From contig JANEZZ010002671.1 of NCBI GenBank assembly GCA_026122225.1, positions 558,001 through 622,000 of the forward strand: a stretch of DNA of 64,000 nt. The letters are read 5' to 3'. The position numbers and the translations under genes are program-made. The stretch comes from Heloderma charlesbogerti. Taxonomy: Eukaryota > Chordata > Lepidosauria > Squamata > Helodermatidae. The notes under the pieces were generated by a model that was not told where the DNA came from, did no database searches, and was given only the letters and a program-made list of their open reading frames with translations. Below, in pieces: positions 54,446 through 64,000 of this stretch (the stretch's first letter is position 1; the number at the start of each line of letters is the position of its first letter).

Positions 54446-55687
54446 ACTGGCTTATGGAAGGGACATTCTATCGCATAAGGCAAATTCCTGGACTGGAGTT
54501 GGTAACTTTTTGCATCTAGTTAAATGGTTATTCATGACATCCTTGCCTGTCTCTGTTTGCCTGGCAAATTTATCCTGGCATAAGGCCTGTACTCCCATCT
54601 GTTGCTCTCAGAAATTGACCTGCGTGAAAGCATAGCAAATTTCCTGTTCAGACATTGTGTTTTTTTATGTGTAGGGAAGGGGGGATACTGAACTGCCTGC
54701 ATTGCCACCCACGTTATTTGCAAACAGAATAATTTATTTCTCTGTTCAGGTAGCATACTGTCATTATTCTGGCTGCTACTGCCGACTGCTGCTTTCCTTC
54801 TCTCTAGGTTCCTTGAACAACGTGGCACCTTTAGTTGATGAAATATGCATGCGGACACCATTCAGCTCAGCAAGCAGAAGAATTCCTGCAGGGCTCCAGG
54901 GCAAACAATATTTCTAAATCTTGAAATATTTTTTAAAAATAGAAAAATGGTTCCTGTAGCTTTCTGTGCCTTTGTGGAGGGGAGGGGCCCATCCCATCCT
55001 CTGGCTTAATGAGTGTTGGTGTGGGTGTACTGGCCGATCAGTTTCCATGATTAAATAAAGCATACACGATGTGGCTGCCCAGCAACCAGTAGTGTAGCAC
55101 TGAGGGTCACCTCTAACGGTACCCTGAACTGCAGAATGTGGCTTTTGGAGAGGGGTGAGATAAGCAGCATGGTGATGGTCTGTCTCTTTGAATTTATGGA
55201 ACATAAAGGAAAAACTCAAGGAGGATGAGAAGAGTGAGAGAGTTTATATGTATGCTATATGATTTCTTAATGTTATCTACCTTGAGGAGCTAGCCAGGCC
55301 AGCACAATCCTAGGGCCAAACCATATTCTAACTAATGGCATAGCTGTAGCTGAGGTTGCTGTTTTTCTGTACTTTTGTGTAAGTGCACATGGTCCTGATC
55401 CAAATTGGGACCATGGCAATCTGGGAGGGAAGAGCTAAACCTTTCTCCCCCGCCACCTGTTTTCCTCCTGAAATTCCAACCTCCACTCTACCTACGGGGA
55501 AGTTAAAAAATATAGTCTCCATTGAAATTAGTGGAGGCTTTTTCTTTTTTTAACCTTTCCTGTGTGGGGCGAGTGGAGAAATGTGGGGGAGAGGTTTCAT
55601 TCTTTCCTCCCAGAGTGCTGTGGTAATGCTCTGGATTGGGACCATAGCTGCTTACTCAAGAGTAAGAAAAAATAACTTCAGCTGCAG
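54446..55687. other. Downstream sequence, nothing recognised
   Basis: No gene or repeat was identified. Short open frames overlap on both strands and lack motifs. Confidence 0.45.
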
Positions 55688-56593
55688 CTATGCTGATTAC
55701 ATTTGCAGATGACACAAAATTGTGCGGGATAGTTAATACTTTGGAAGACAGAAACAAAATTCAAAGTGATCTTGATAGACTGGAGCCCTGGGCAGAAAAA
55801 AACAGAATGAAATTTAATAAGGGATTCCTATAATTCCTAGTTCTGCACCTAGGAATAAGAAACCAAATGCAGAGTTACAAGATGGGGTATATGTGGCTCA
55901 ACAACACTACAGGCGAGAAGGATCTTGGAATTGTACTACATCACAAGCTGAATATGAGCCAACAATGTGATGTAGCTGCAAAAAAGGCAAATGCTCTTTT
56001 GGGCTGCATTAATAGAAGCATCGCTTCCAAATCCTGGGAAGTACTAGTTCCCCTCTACCCAGCACTGGTTAGGCCTCATCTGGAGTACTGTGTCCAGTTC
56101 TAGGCACCACACTTTAAGAAGGATGCAGACAAACTGGAGAGAGTTCAGAGGAGGGCAACAAAGATGATCAGGGGATTGGAAACAGAGCCCTATGAGGAGA
56201 CACTGAAAGAAATGGGCATGTTTAGCCTTGAGAAGAGAAGACTGAGGGGAGATATGGTAGCGCTCTTCAAGTACTTGAGAGGTTGTCCCAGAGAGGAAGG
56301 CTAGCATCTCTTCTCGATCATCCCAGAGTGCAGGACACGGAATAATGGGCTCAAGTTGCAGGAAGCCAGATTCCGGCTGAACATCAGGGAAAACTTCCCG
56401 AACGTTAGAGCAATACGGCAATGGAACCAATTACCTAGGGAGGTGGTAAGCTCTCTCACACTGGAGGCATTCAAGATGAGGCTGGACAGCCATCTGTCGG
56501 GGATGCTCCGACTTGGATTCCTGTACTGAGCAGGGGGTTAGACGCGATGGTCTTGTAGGCTCCTTCCAGCCCTACTATTCTATGATTCTATGC
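55688..56593 (+). mobile_element. CR1 LINE, 3' part of RT
   Basis: The copy begins within FADDTKLCGIVNTLEDRN and has [32 protein letters not shown] and [20 protein letters not shown]. It ends with the CR1 3' terminus (cctactattctatgattcta). A stop replaces Trp after CVQF (ttc tag gca). It is from the same subfamily as the minus-strand copies. Confidence 0.9.
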
Positions 56594-57350
56594 TATTAGT
56601 AAAAAGTGTAATTTGGCCCTGTACAATACAGATGCCGTAATTGGGGGTGTGTGTGTCGTTGCTTCTGTTATATATTTTTCATTTAAATGATTTCCAGACT
56701 GCTTTTAAGGATAAAATCCTTTCCTTTTATTTGAAGATGGCTTTTAAACGCTTCCTTCTTTTTTTCCTTAAATTTCTAAGGAATTTCCATGGGGGTGGGG
56801 GTTCCTTGCGTGCTTTGTATCTTAGTTTATTTTAAATATGGTTTCAAATGATACTTGTTGCTGGGTGCTTCTTTCCTTGATTTTTAAAAAGCTGGGCTGT
56901 GCTTCCACCAGCGATTTACTCTGGCCTGGCTGTGTGGTGAGGTCTCTGTGTTTCCATGACATCGTGGCCATTCAGCACCAGCCCCACATTTTATTGCAGA
57001 AAAACTGCTTCTTCTGAGACTGGTTATAGTCCGACTTTTTCAACTTACTTCGGCTCCATTACTGACCTGTTACCACAGTTGCACTGGGTTTGGTATCATA
57101 GTCCTCCCCATGGGGCGTGTAGCCCAGCCCTTGTGGGTGTGTTGCTCACCTGCCCGTGACCTCAGTGCCCCAACCCTTTCCCTCTGCCTGTTTTCCGGAA
57201 GTTTCATTGCCATTTTGGAGCAGGATGCTGAGAGACCAACTTTTGAAACGTCATTGAAAATAAGCACTAGAATGCTAGTGTATAAGCCTGCTATCGCGGG
57301 CAAGCAAATACTCCCACTACAGCATGAAAATCAGGTTTATCTCACATCAT
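56594..57350. other. Non-coding, nothing recognised
   Basis: T-rich stretch, then mixed sequence. Open frames at 56956-57394 lack motifs. Confidence 0.45.
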
Positions 57351-57380
57351 CTTCCATCAATATGCATACTCTCTATGTTA

Positions 57381-57602
57381 GTATCTGCCAATGACTCTAT
57401 CACTCAATTGCGAAATAGCACTAACAAGCATTTGCGCTGTTGCGCAATAGCACATTCTCCGGAACAAGCCTCCTTGACCTCAACAGGAGTCAGCAGGCAC
57501 CCCTGCGCTAATGCGCTATTGTCCAATGGTGCTAACGCGCAACAGCGCAAATGCATGTTAGTGCTATTTCGTGATTGAGTGATAGATTCATAGCAAGATA
57601 CT
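57381..57602. repeat. Foldback element with ~73-bp arms
   Basis: The arms 57381-57453 and 57529-57602 are inverted with few changes: ctatcactcaattgcgaaat against atttcgtgattgagtgatag, and catttgcgctgttgcgcaat against the complement in the right arm. Weaker similarity continues outward on both sides. The centre holds ggaacaagcctccttgacct. Both strands therefore give a similar open frame (for example RNSTNKHLRCCAIA and RNSTNMHLRCCALA), which is a consequence of the palindrome. Confidence 0.8.
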
Positions 57603-58458
57603 GATGTGGAGGGTATGTGTATTAGAGGGATGGGGGGAAAATTGGTGGAATCAGGCATACGTCCATGAAGTCTACTCAGAAGTAACTCCTGTTGTGGTTA
57701 ATGAGGCTTGTTCCCGAGATTGCCATTAAGGGGAGTAGAGCCTGGAAGGCGGAGCCTCTTTGATTGGTTGAGCAGTCCCTGCCAGTCTGATAATGTTAAT
57801 TTCCAATCCCCCCACCTCACCTGGAAGTATGTTTCTGTCAGCGACTTATAATCGTGCGGAGAAGTCATAACTGGAGCGGCACACTATGGGAACAATGGGA
57901 AGGGTTGCAGTGCCTGTTAACGTAAAACTGCACCTTTGCTCTTTCACTCCTCTTCATTAAAGTGCAATTGCGCTTTAAAACTCACTATAACGGGGAAAAA
58001 AGTTCTTGGAAGGCAGGGAGGAGACTGGCCAGAGTGGGAAACTGGAGCGGAGCAGAAGGGGGAGAGGGACGGGGGGGCTCAGCAAGAGGAGGAGGAGGTA
58101 ACACACATGAGGTAATCAGACCCAACCCAGACTCCACACAGCCATAAGGAAAATAATTTGATTAGAGTTCAGTGGAAACAGCACGGATCCCCAGGCTACA
58201 GTGACGATAAGCCAGGTCTTCAAGCACTGTGGAAACTGGAAAAGGAGCAGACGCGATTGGGGAAACATTGCAACAAAGCTGCAAGCCAGGTGATGCCAAT
58301 GGCATGGAAACACACCCCTATTTTCACTGCGGTGGTCATGGATTGCAGCCACTATCCATAGCCTTTTTAAAATTCAGGCCTCCCCCGAACCCAGAATTAG
58401 TAGTAGTAGCAAGCAGGAAATATAAAATTATACATGAGTGCAAAATGAAGTATCAAGT
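57603..58458. other. Non-coding, GC-rich part without gene
   Basis: A G-rich tract lies at 58010-58110 and open frames at 57962-58147 and 58158-58471 show no known motif. No repeat family was recognised. Confidence 0.4.
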
Positions 58459-59146
58459 CATAGAATCATAGTAGGGTTGCAAGGGGTCCAACCCCCTGCT
58501 CAATGCAGGAATCTAAGTCAAAGCATCCCTGACAGATGACTGTCCAGCTTCACACTGAATGTCTCCAGTGTTGGAGAGCCCTAGGGAATTGGTTCCTTTC
58601 TCGTATTGCTCTTAACAGTGAGGAAGTGTCTCCCGATTTTCAGCGGGAATCTGGCTTCCTGTAACTTGAGCCCATTATTCCATGTCCTGTACTCTGGGAT
58701 GATCGAGAAGAGATCCTGGCTTTCCTCTCTGTGACAACCTTCCAATTACTTGAAGAGCACTATCACATCTCCCCTAAGTCTTCTCAAGGCTAAACATGCT
58801 CAGTTCTTTCAATCTCTCCTCACAGGGCTTTGTTTCCAGTCCCCTGATCATCTTTGTTGCCCTCCTCTGAACTCTCTCCAGCTTGTCTGCATCCTTCTTA
58901 AAGTGTGGTGCCCAGAACTGGACACAGTACTCCAGATGAGGCCTAACCAGTGCTGAGTAGAGGGGAACTAGTACTTCCCGGGATTTGGAAGCGATGGTTC
59001 TATTAATGCAGCCCAAAAGAGCATTTGCCTTTTTTGCAGCCAGATCACATTGTTATGTATCCCCCATCTTGTAATTGTGCATTTGGTTTTTTTTTCCTAG
59101 GTGTAGAACTTTGTATTTATCCCTATTAAATTTCATTCTGTTATTT
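58459..59146 (-). mobile_element. CR1 LINE, 3' part of RT
   Basis: The minus strand shows [39 protein letters not shown] and [13 protein letters not shown], then decayed RT end and the CR1 3' terminus (tcatagaatcatagtaggg) at 58459. It abuts the L1 at about 59150. Confidence 0.88.
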
Positions 59147-59149
59147 TCT

Positions 59150-59460
59150 ATTTTAATGGCTTTCTTACAAGAAACTAATTTGATGGCTGCAGATCGGCGG
59201 ATGTTGCAAAAAGATTGTGTTGGGGAGGCCTATGTCACAGACGCTTCAACGCATTCTAAAGGGGTTGTGATTTTAATTCATAAAATTCTATGTTCAACAG
59301 GTGATTTTTGATATTGAGGGGCGTTTTTTGATCTTGGTAGGAAGGTATATGGGCAAATTAATTGTTATGATCAATGTATATGGGCCAAATATTGATTCTC
59401 CAGCTATGTTTCATGATTGTTTTGCTAAACTGGTTGATATCACCTATGATTATTTGCTTG
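59150..59460 (+). mobile_element. L1-clade LINE, endonuclease part (left of nested L2)
   Basis: MAFLQETNLMAADRRMLQKD (QET endonuclease motif), GVVILIHKI, then in the next frame LVGRYMGKLIVMINVYGPNI. This is the L1-type endonuclease. The frame is interrupted at 59453-59460 by the L2 insertion and continues at 62579. Confidence 0.78.
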
Positions 59461-59680
59461 CTTATTTATTTATTATTTCATTTCTATACCGCCCAATAGC
59501 TGAAGCTCTCTGGGCGGTTCACAAAAATTAAATCCAAACAACACACAATAAAACAATTTAAAATATATAGAACATTAAAACCACAATATAACAATACAAC
59601 CACAATAAAACCTAGCAGCAGTGCAGGAGTTTAAAATACAGATTTAAACAGCAAAGCTAAAAATTTAGAAAGCTACAATG

Positions 59681-59962
59681 CTAAAATGCCTGGGAAAATA
59701 AAAAGGTCTTCACCTGGCGCCGAAAGGAATACAATGTAAATGCCAGGCGAACCTCCCTAGGGAGCTCATTCCAGAGCCGGGGTGCCACAGCAGAAAAAGC
59801 CCTCCTCCTAGTAGCCACCCGCCTCACTTCCTTTGGCAGGAGCTCATGGAGAAGGGCCGCTGATGATGATCTTAAGGTCCAGGCAGGCACATATGGGAGG
59901 AGGCGATCCTTCAGATAACCTGGCCCCAAGCTGTTAAGGGCTTTGAATGTTAACACCAGCAC
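59681..59962 (-). pseudogene. L2 ORF2 C-terminal segment, frameshifted
   Basis: LTFKALNSLGPGYLKDRLLP, then WNELPREVRLAFTLYSFRRQ and VKTFLFSQAF before the stop. This is the conserved C-terminal end of L2 ORF2. The preceding frame ends at 59934 after ALLITSRLDYCNALYVALPL and a few residues of other sequence, so an insertion of a few bases near 60000 separates them. Confidence 0.85.
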
Positions 59963-61826
59963 TTTGAATCGGGCCCAGAAATGGACTGGCAGCCATGGCG
60001 TGCAGCTGGAAAAGTACTGGCGTAATATGAGCTCGCAGGCCAGTCCCTGTTAACAATCTTGCTGCCCTATTTTGGACCAGCTGAAGTTTCCGGACCGTTT
60101 TCAAAGGCAGCGCCACGTATAACGCATTGCAGTAATCCAGACGAGAAGTTATCAGAGCATGGATAACTGTAGCTAGGCTCTCTCTGTCCAGATAAGGGCG
60201 TAGTTGGTATACCAGCCTAAGCTGATAAAACGTGCTCCGTGCCACTGAGTTCACCTGTGCCTCAAGTGACAGTTCTGGATCCAAGAGCACCCCCAAACTA
60301 CGAACCTGATCCTTTAGGGGGAGTGCAGCCCCCTCCAGAACAGGTTGAATATCACCTAGCCAGGCAGACGAACCACCCACTAACAGTACCTCTGTCTTGT
60401 CTGGACTGAGTTTCAGTTTATTGGCCCTCATCCAGTCCATTACCGTGCCCAGGCCCTGATTCAGAACAGCCACTGCCTCACCTGGTTTTGATGAGAAAGA
60501 GAGGTAGAGCTGGGTGTCATCTGCATATTGATGGCACCTCAGCCCACACCTCCGGATAACCTCCCCCAGCAGTTTCATGTAGATGTTAAACAGCATGAAG
60601 GATAAAATAGAGCCCTGTGGAACCCCATGGCACAATTGCCATGGCACAGAGCAATAATCCCCCAGCACCACCTTCTGGAATCGGCCATCCAAGTAGGAGC
60701 GGAACCACTGTAGTGCAGTGCCTCCTACTCCTAACCCAGACAACCTATCCAGAAGGATACCATGGTCGATGGTATCGAAAGCCGCTGAGAGGTCCAGGAG
60801 AATCAACAGGGTCGCACTCCCCCTGTCCCTCTCCCGGCAGATGTCATCCCACAGGGCGACCAAGGCAGTGTCCGTTCCAAAACCAGGCCTGAAGCCCGAT
60901 TGAAATGGATCTAGATAATCCGTTTCATTCAATAGTGCCTGGAGCTGTCCTACAACCACCCGCTCAAGCACCTTGCCCAGGAAGGGGATGTTGGCCACTG
61001 GCCTATAATTGTTAACATCCTCTGGGTCCAGGTTAGGCTTTTTCAGGAGTGGTCTAATTACCGCCTCTTTTAAAGCGGCAGGCACCACTCCCTCTCTCAA
61101 GGAGGAATTTACAATCTCCTGGACCCAGCCAGACATCCCCTCCTTGTTTGATTTAATAAGCCATGAAGGGCAAGGGTCAAGCTCACAAGTGGTTGATCGG
61201 ACTTGGCCAAGCACCTTGTCCGCATCCTCAGGCCTCAGTAACTGAAACTCATCCAGTAAAACTGGACCAGACGGTGCTCTGAACGCCTCTACCAATGGAA
61301 CTGCATTAATGGTGGTGTCCAATTCATGACGAATCTGAGCGACTTTATCCTCAAAGTGCTGTGCAAACTCATCACAGTGTGCTACCGAGGGTTCCACCGT
61401 CTCTCTCCCTGGCCCAGAATGTAACAGGCCACGAACCACTCGGAAAAGCTCCGCTGGACGACACTGAGAAGATGCAATGCTGGTGGAAAAGAACTGTCTC
61501 TTTGCCACCCTCACCACCACAGAGTAGGCTTGATAGTGGGCTCTTACCTGTGTTCGGTCAGACGCAGCACGAGTTTTCCTCCACCTGCGTTCTAGCTGTC
61601 TCCCCTCTTGCTTCATTGCCCTCAGCTCAGGTGTATACCAAGGAGCTGGCCGGGCTCTGCTCAGAGGGAGAGGGCGCTTGGGCGCAATCGCGTCAACCGC
61701 CCGAGTCATCTCTGCATTCCACAGAGCGACCTGGGCTTCGACAGGAACACCAGCCATACCAGCAGGAAAATCCCCCAGAGCCCTCTGGAATCCATCGGAA
61801 TCCATTAATCTCCAGGGGTGGACCAT
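59934..61826 (-). pseudogene. L2 ORF2 reverse transcriptase, almost intact
   Basis: A 630-codon frame gives most of the L2 RT in one piece. Motifs in order are: VIRPLLKKPNLDPEDVNNYR (about residue 258), FQSGFRPGFGTDTALVALWD, ILLDLSAAFDTIDHGILLDR (motif A, two aspartates), GVPQGSILSFMLFNIYMKLL (motif B, QGS) and CHQYADDTQLYLSF (motif C, YADD). Then come LSPDKTEVLLVGG, SLGVLLDPELSLEAQVNSVA (thumb) and YCNALYVALPLKTVRKLQLV. All catalytic residues look present. The frame is separated from the endonuclease upstream by one TGA codon and from the C-terminal end by a small shift. It is a transposon gene, not a host gene. Confidence 0.92.
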
Positions 61827-61898
61827 TTTAATAGGTCCCCCACCCTTGCAGAGGGGGAAGGCTGCCAGGAGTCTAAACTTCAGCAGGAAGTGATCTGA

Positions 61899-62549
61899 TC
61901 ATGACAAAGGGACAGATGTTAATTCCTCCACTTTCAGATCACCATCCTCCTGCCCAGTCGAGAAAACCAGATCAAGCGTGTGTCCTTTTATATGTGTTGG
62001 GCCGATGACATGTTGGGACAGCCCCATGGTTGTCATGGCAGCCATGAAGTCCTGAGCTGCCCTGGATACAGCGGCCTCAGCATGGAAGTTGAGATCCCCC
62101 AGGACCATCATCCTAGGGGTCCTCAACACCAAGTCCAAGACCACCTCCGTCAGTTCAGGCAGGGAGTCTGATGGGCAGCGGGGTGGGCGGTACACCAACA
62201 GAATCCCTAATCTGTCCCGGGTACCCAACACAAGGTAGTAACTCTCAAGATCTGCACTCGAATGAGCAGGAAGCCTGGAGAGGGAGATTGAATTCCTATA
62301 GACCATGGCAACCCCCCCTCCCCGACCCTCAAGTGGGTGTTGGTGCTGCACTGAGTACCCAGGAGGGCACAGCTGGGAGAGAGTGACCCCTCCCAGTTCC
62401 CCCACCCAGGTCTCGGTAATACATGCAAGGTCAGCCCCCTCATCCACAATCAAATCATGGATGAGGGAGATTTTATTTTGGGCCGACCTGGCATTCAGCA
62501 GCAGCACCACCAGATCCGAGGGCAGACTGGTAAGGCTGCCAGGAACCAT
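61899..62549 (-). pseudogene. L2 ORF2 endonuclease, intact domain
   Basis: A 216-codon frame: VVLLLNARSAQNKISLIHDL, DLACITETWVGELGG (catalytic E of ETW), GGGVAMVYRNSIS, MMVLGDLNFHAEA (GDLN) and HTLDLVFSTGQE (C-terminal His/Asp). It is the apurinic-type endonuclease of L2. It ends at a TGA where the family continues with SDHF, so a single base change would explain the break to the RT frame. Confidence 0.9.
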
Positions 62550-62578
62550 CAGGTTGGGGGAAGAACCAGAAGAGGTTC

Positions 62579-64000
62579 TTTGCTTGTGGGTGGGGACTTT
62601 AACGAGGTCTTAGATCCTCTGTTAGGAGTACACCTTCTCCCAAGTCTCAATCTGTGGCAAGACTGGCACTTCAGGCTTATATGATGGAACATAGTTTAAT
62701 TGATGCTTGGAGAATTTTACATCCTGCTGACAGAGAGTATACTTTTATTTCACTAGTTTACCATAATTGCTTTAGATTTGACTATTTTTTGATTTCTACA
62801 ACTTTAGTATGTCAAAGATTGCAAGGCTGACACATTGGTAGTGTCCAATCATACCCCAGTATGTTTGGAACTGCAATTTTCTGATACTCCTAGGGCCCCT
62901 GGTCTTTGTCGTTTCAATGTTTCACTTCTTAATAACGAGAAGTTTAAAACCCAGATGTTAACAGAGTATTTCAATACTAATGAGGGTACAGCAGGTTTGT
63001 GTGCTACTGAATGGAAGCTTTATAAGGGGCTGAATTATCTCTTATGCTTCCTATCAAAAAAAGCTTTAAAAAACTCAAGAGACGTACTTAAATAAGAAGC
63101 TGAAATCTCTCATAACTCAGTTTGCCACTTCCCCCACAGCACAACTTTATCAAGAACTACAGAATACTAAGTATGAGTTGAATAATATTCTTTCAGAACA
63201 GGCAGAATTGGCTCTGACTTGTCTACGACAGAAATATTGGGAAAATGGTGAACATCCTAGTAAGATTCTTGCACATCATCTTAAACAGCACCAACATCAA
63301 AATGTTATTTTAACTATTAAAGATGAGAGTGGCAAAGTATATACTTCTACAGACATAAACTCACAATTTTTAAAGTTTTACCCTGATCTGTATAGTACCA
63401 GTAATAAGATATCAGTGCAAGATATGAACACTTTTTTTTCTCAGATTCATCTTCCACATTTAGATTTTTCACAACAGCTCTGTTTAGCTCCTTTGTGTTT
63501 AGAGGAAATTATGAATGCAATAATGGAAATGAATACTGGGAAATTTTCCGGACCGGATGGATTCCTTATTGAATGGTATAAACATTTTCTAGTTTTTTAG
63601 CCCCAAAGATGTATCACCTCAATAACCATAATTTTGAAATGGGCTCCCTTCATCATTAAATGATGCTTACATTACCGTGACTCCTAAGCCAGGCAAGGAC
63701 CATACCTATTGCGCAAACTATCGACCTGTATCATTAATTAATGTAGATATCCAAACATTAACAGCAATTCTTGGCCGATAGATTACAACAGGTCATGGCT
63801 GTATTGGTTAGACCAGACCAGGTGGGATTTATTAAAAATAGACAGGGGGCTGATAATCTTAGATTAGTTGTTGATCTGGTTGCTTTAAACTCTGAAAGAA
63901 CTGATCAGGTGGCCATCATTTCCTTGGATGCAGAAAAGGCCTTTGACAAAATTCATTGGAAACTTATTTTTACTACATTGACTAATTTTGGTTTTCCTAT
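62579..64000 (+). mobile_element. L1-clade LINE, ORF2 (right of nested L2), runs off the edge
   Basis: LLVGGDFNEVLDPLLG continues the endonuclease directly after the L2 duplication. Next are frames 62835-63095 (HTPVCLELQF, RFNVSLLNNEKF) and 63178-63600 with KDESGKVYTSTDINSQFLKF and NTGKFSGPDGFLIEWYKHFL. The RT start then gives ANYRPVSLINVD-type sequence in several frames near 63710 and QVAIISLDAEKAFDKIHWKL (motif A) at 63905. Many frame changes. The 3' half lies beyond position 64000. Confidence 0.85.

Larger units (their letters stand above)
59461..62578 (-). mobile_element. L2-clade LINE, nearly intact, nested in L1
   Basis: A 3118-bp insert flanked by 8-bp duplications tttgcttg (59453-59460 and 62579-62586). 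The 3' end is at 59461 with a tatttatttat-type tail, then ctataccgcccaatagctga. The 5' end is at 62578. The coding region has an endonuclease (62549-61899) and a 630-codon RT frame (61826-59934), separated by one TGA stop. A small frameshift near 60000 puts the C-terminal segment in another frame (59962-59681). It looks like a recent insertion. Being 5' truncated or nearly full length cannot be decided from here, but no ORF1 is present. Confidence 0.9.

Noticed and set aside
57324..57658. Similar proteins encoded on opposite strands as a duplicated gene pair
   Set aside because: The similarity follows directly from the palindromic DNA.
59934..61826. Longest open frame (630 codons) as a host gene
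   Set aside because: It has L2 reverse transcriptase motifs including YADD, is flanked by an endonuclease frame and an L2 tail, and is bounded by a target duplication.
1..64000. CRISPR array or bacterial-type operon
   Set aside because: No regularly spaced repeats with unique spacers; gene structure is spliced and the repeats are eukaryotic.

Overview
The window is vertebrate genomic DNA, most likely from a squamate reptile (lizard or snake lineage). The evidence is its repeat mix: an RTE-BovB LINE, many CR1 LINEs with the reptile-type 3' end, an L2-clade and an L1-clade LINE, DIRS retrotransposons with tyrosine recombinase, hAT and Harbinger DNA transposons, and LTR insertions. Genes are sparse and split by long introns. 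I cannot name the species.

One host gene is recognisable: the 3' half of SPICE1 (spindle and centriole associated protein 1) on the + strand. Six coding exons were found at 11195-11395, 12325-12722, 25170-25362, 25582-25684, 45366-45453 and 53735-53788. All have AG/GT boundaries and compatible phases, and the last ends in a stop codon. They encode about 344 C-terminal residues. Upstream exons were not found in positions 1-11194, so that stretch is probably intron of the same gene. The 3' UTR begins at 53789, with a polyadenylation signal at 54414.

Almost everything else is mobile DNA inside or next to this gene. 1-1260: 5' part of a BovB (minus). 1784-2983: decayed Harbinger transposase (minus). 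6021-6503: LTR. 6609-10735: DIRS copy C, broken by an LTR and a CR1. 13370-18295: DIRS copy D (another family), broken by a 1.2 kb TG..CA element and an AT-rich block. 18570-20540: deleted DIRS copy E (minus). 21590-22610: hAT transposase remnant, with small hAT-like and foldback elements on both sides. 26440-28420: old CR1 pieces. 29862-36312: DIRS copy A. 36496-37552: CR1 (minus). 37553-37880: long pyrimidine microsatellite. 37930-43495: long CR1 (plus) split by a 1.2 kb hAT-like element. 43796-46445: foldback element, L2 tails, a SINE and a second copy of the 6 kb LTR. 47053-53613: DIRS copy B, broken by an LTR in its right terminal repeat. Downstream of the gene: CR1 55688-56593 (plus), a foldback hairpin at about 57381, CR1 58459-59146 (minus), and an L1 running off the right edge with a nearly intact L2 nested in it at 59461-62578.

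The clearest unusual signals are: the cluster of five DIRS copies; three insertions of one TG..CA LTR family into three of those copies, all in the same orientation and each with a perfect 5-bp target duplication; an open frame crossing the 5' edge of that LTR; a perfect 30-bp inverted repeat with a one-base loop inside a hAT-like element; and the almost intact L2 inside an L1. I found no new host pathway or defence system, no CRISPR array and no intact RNA gene.
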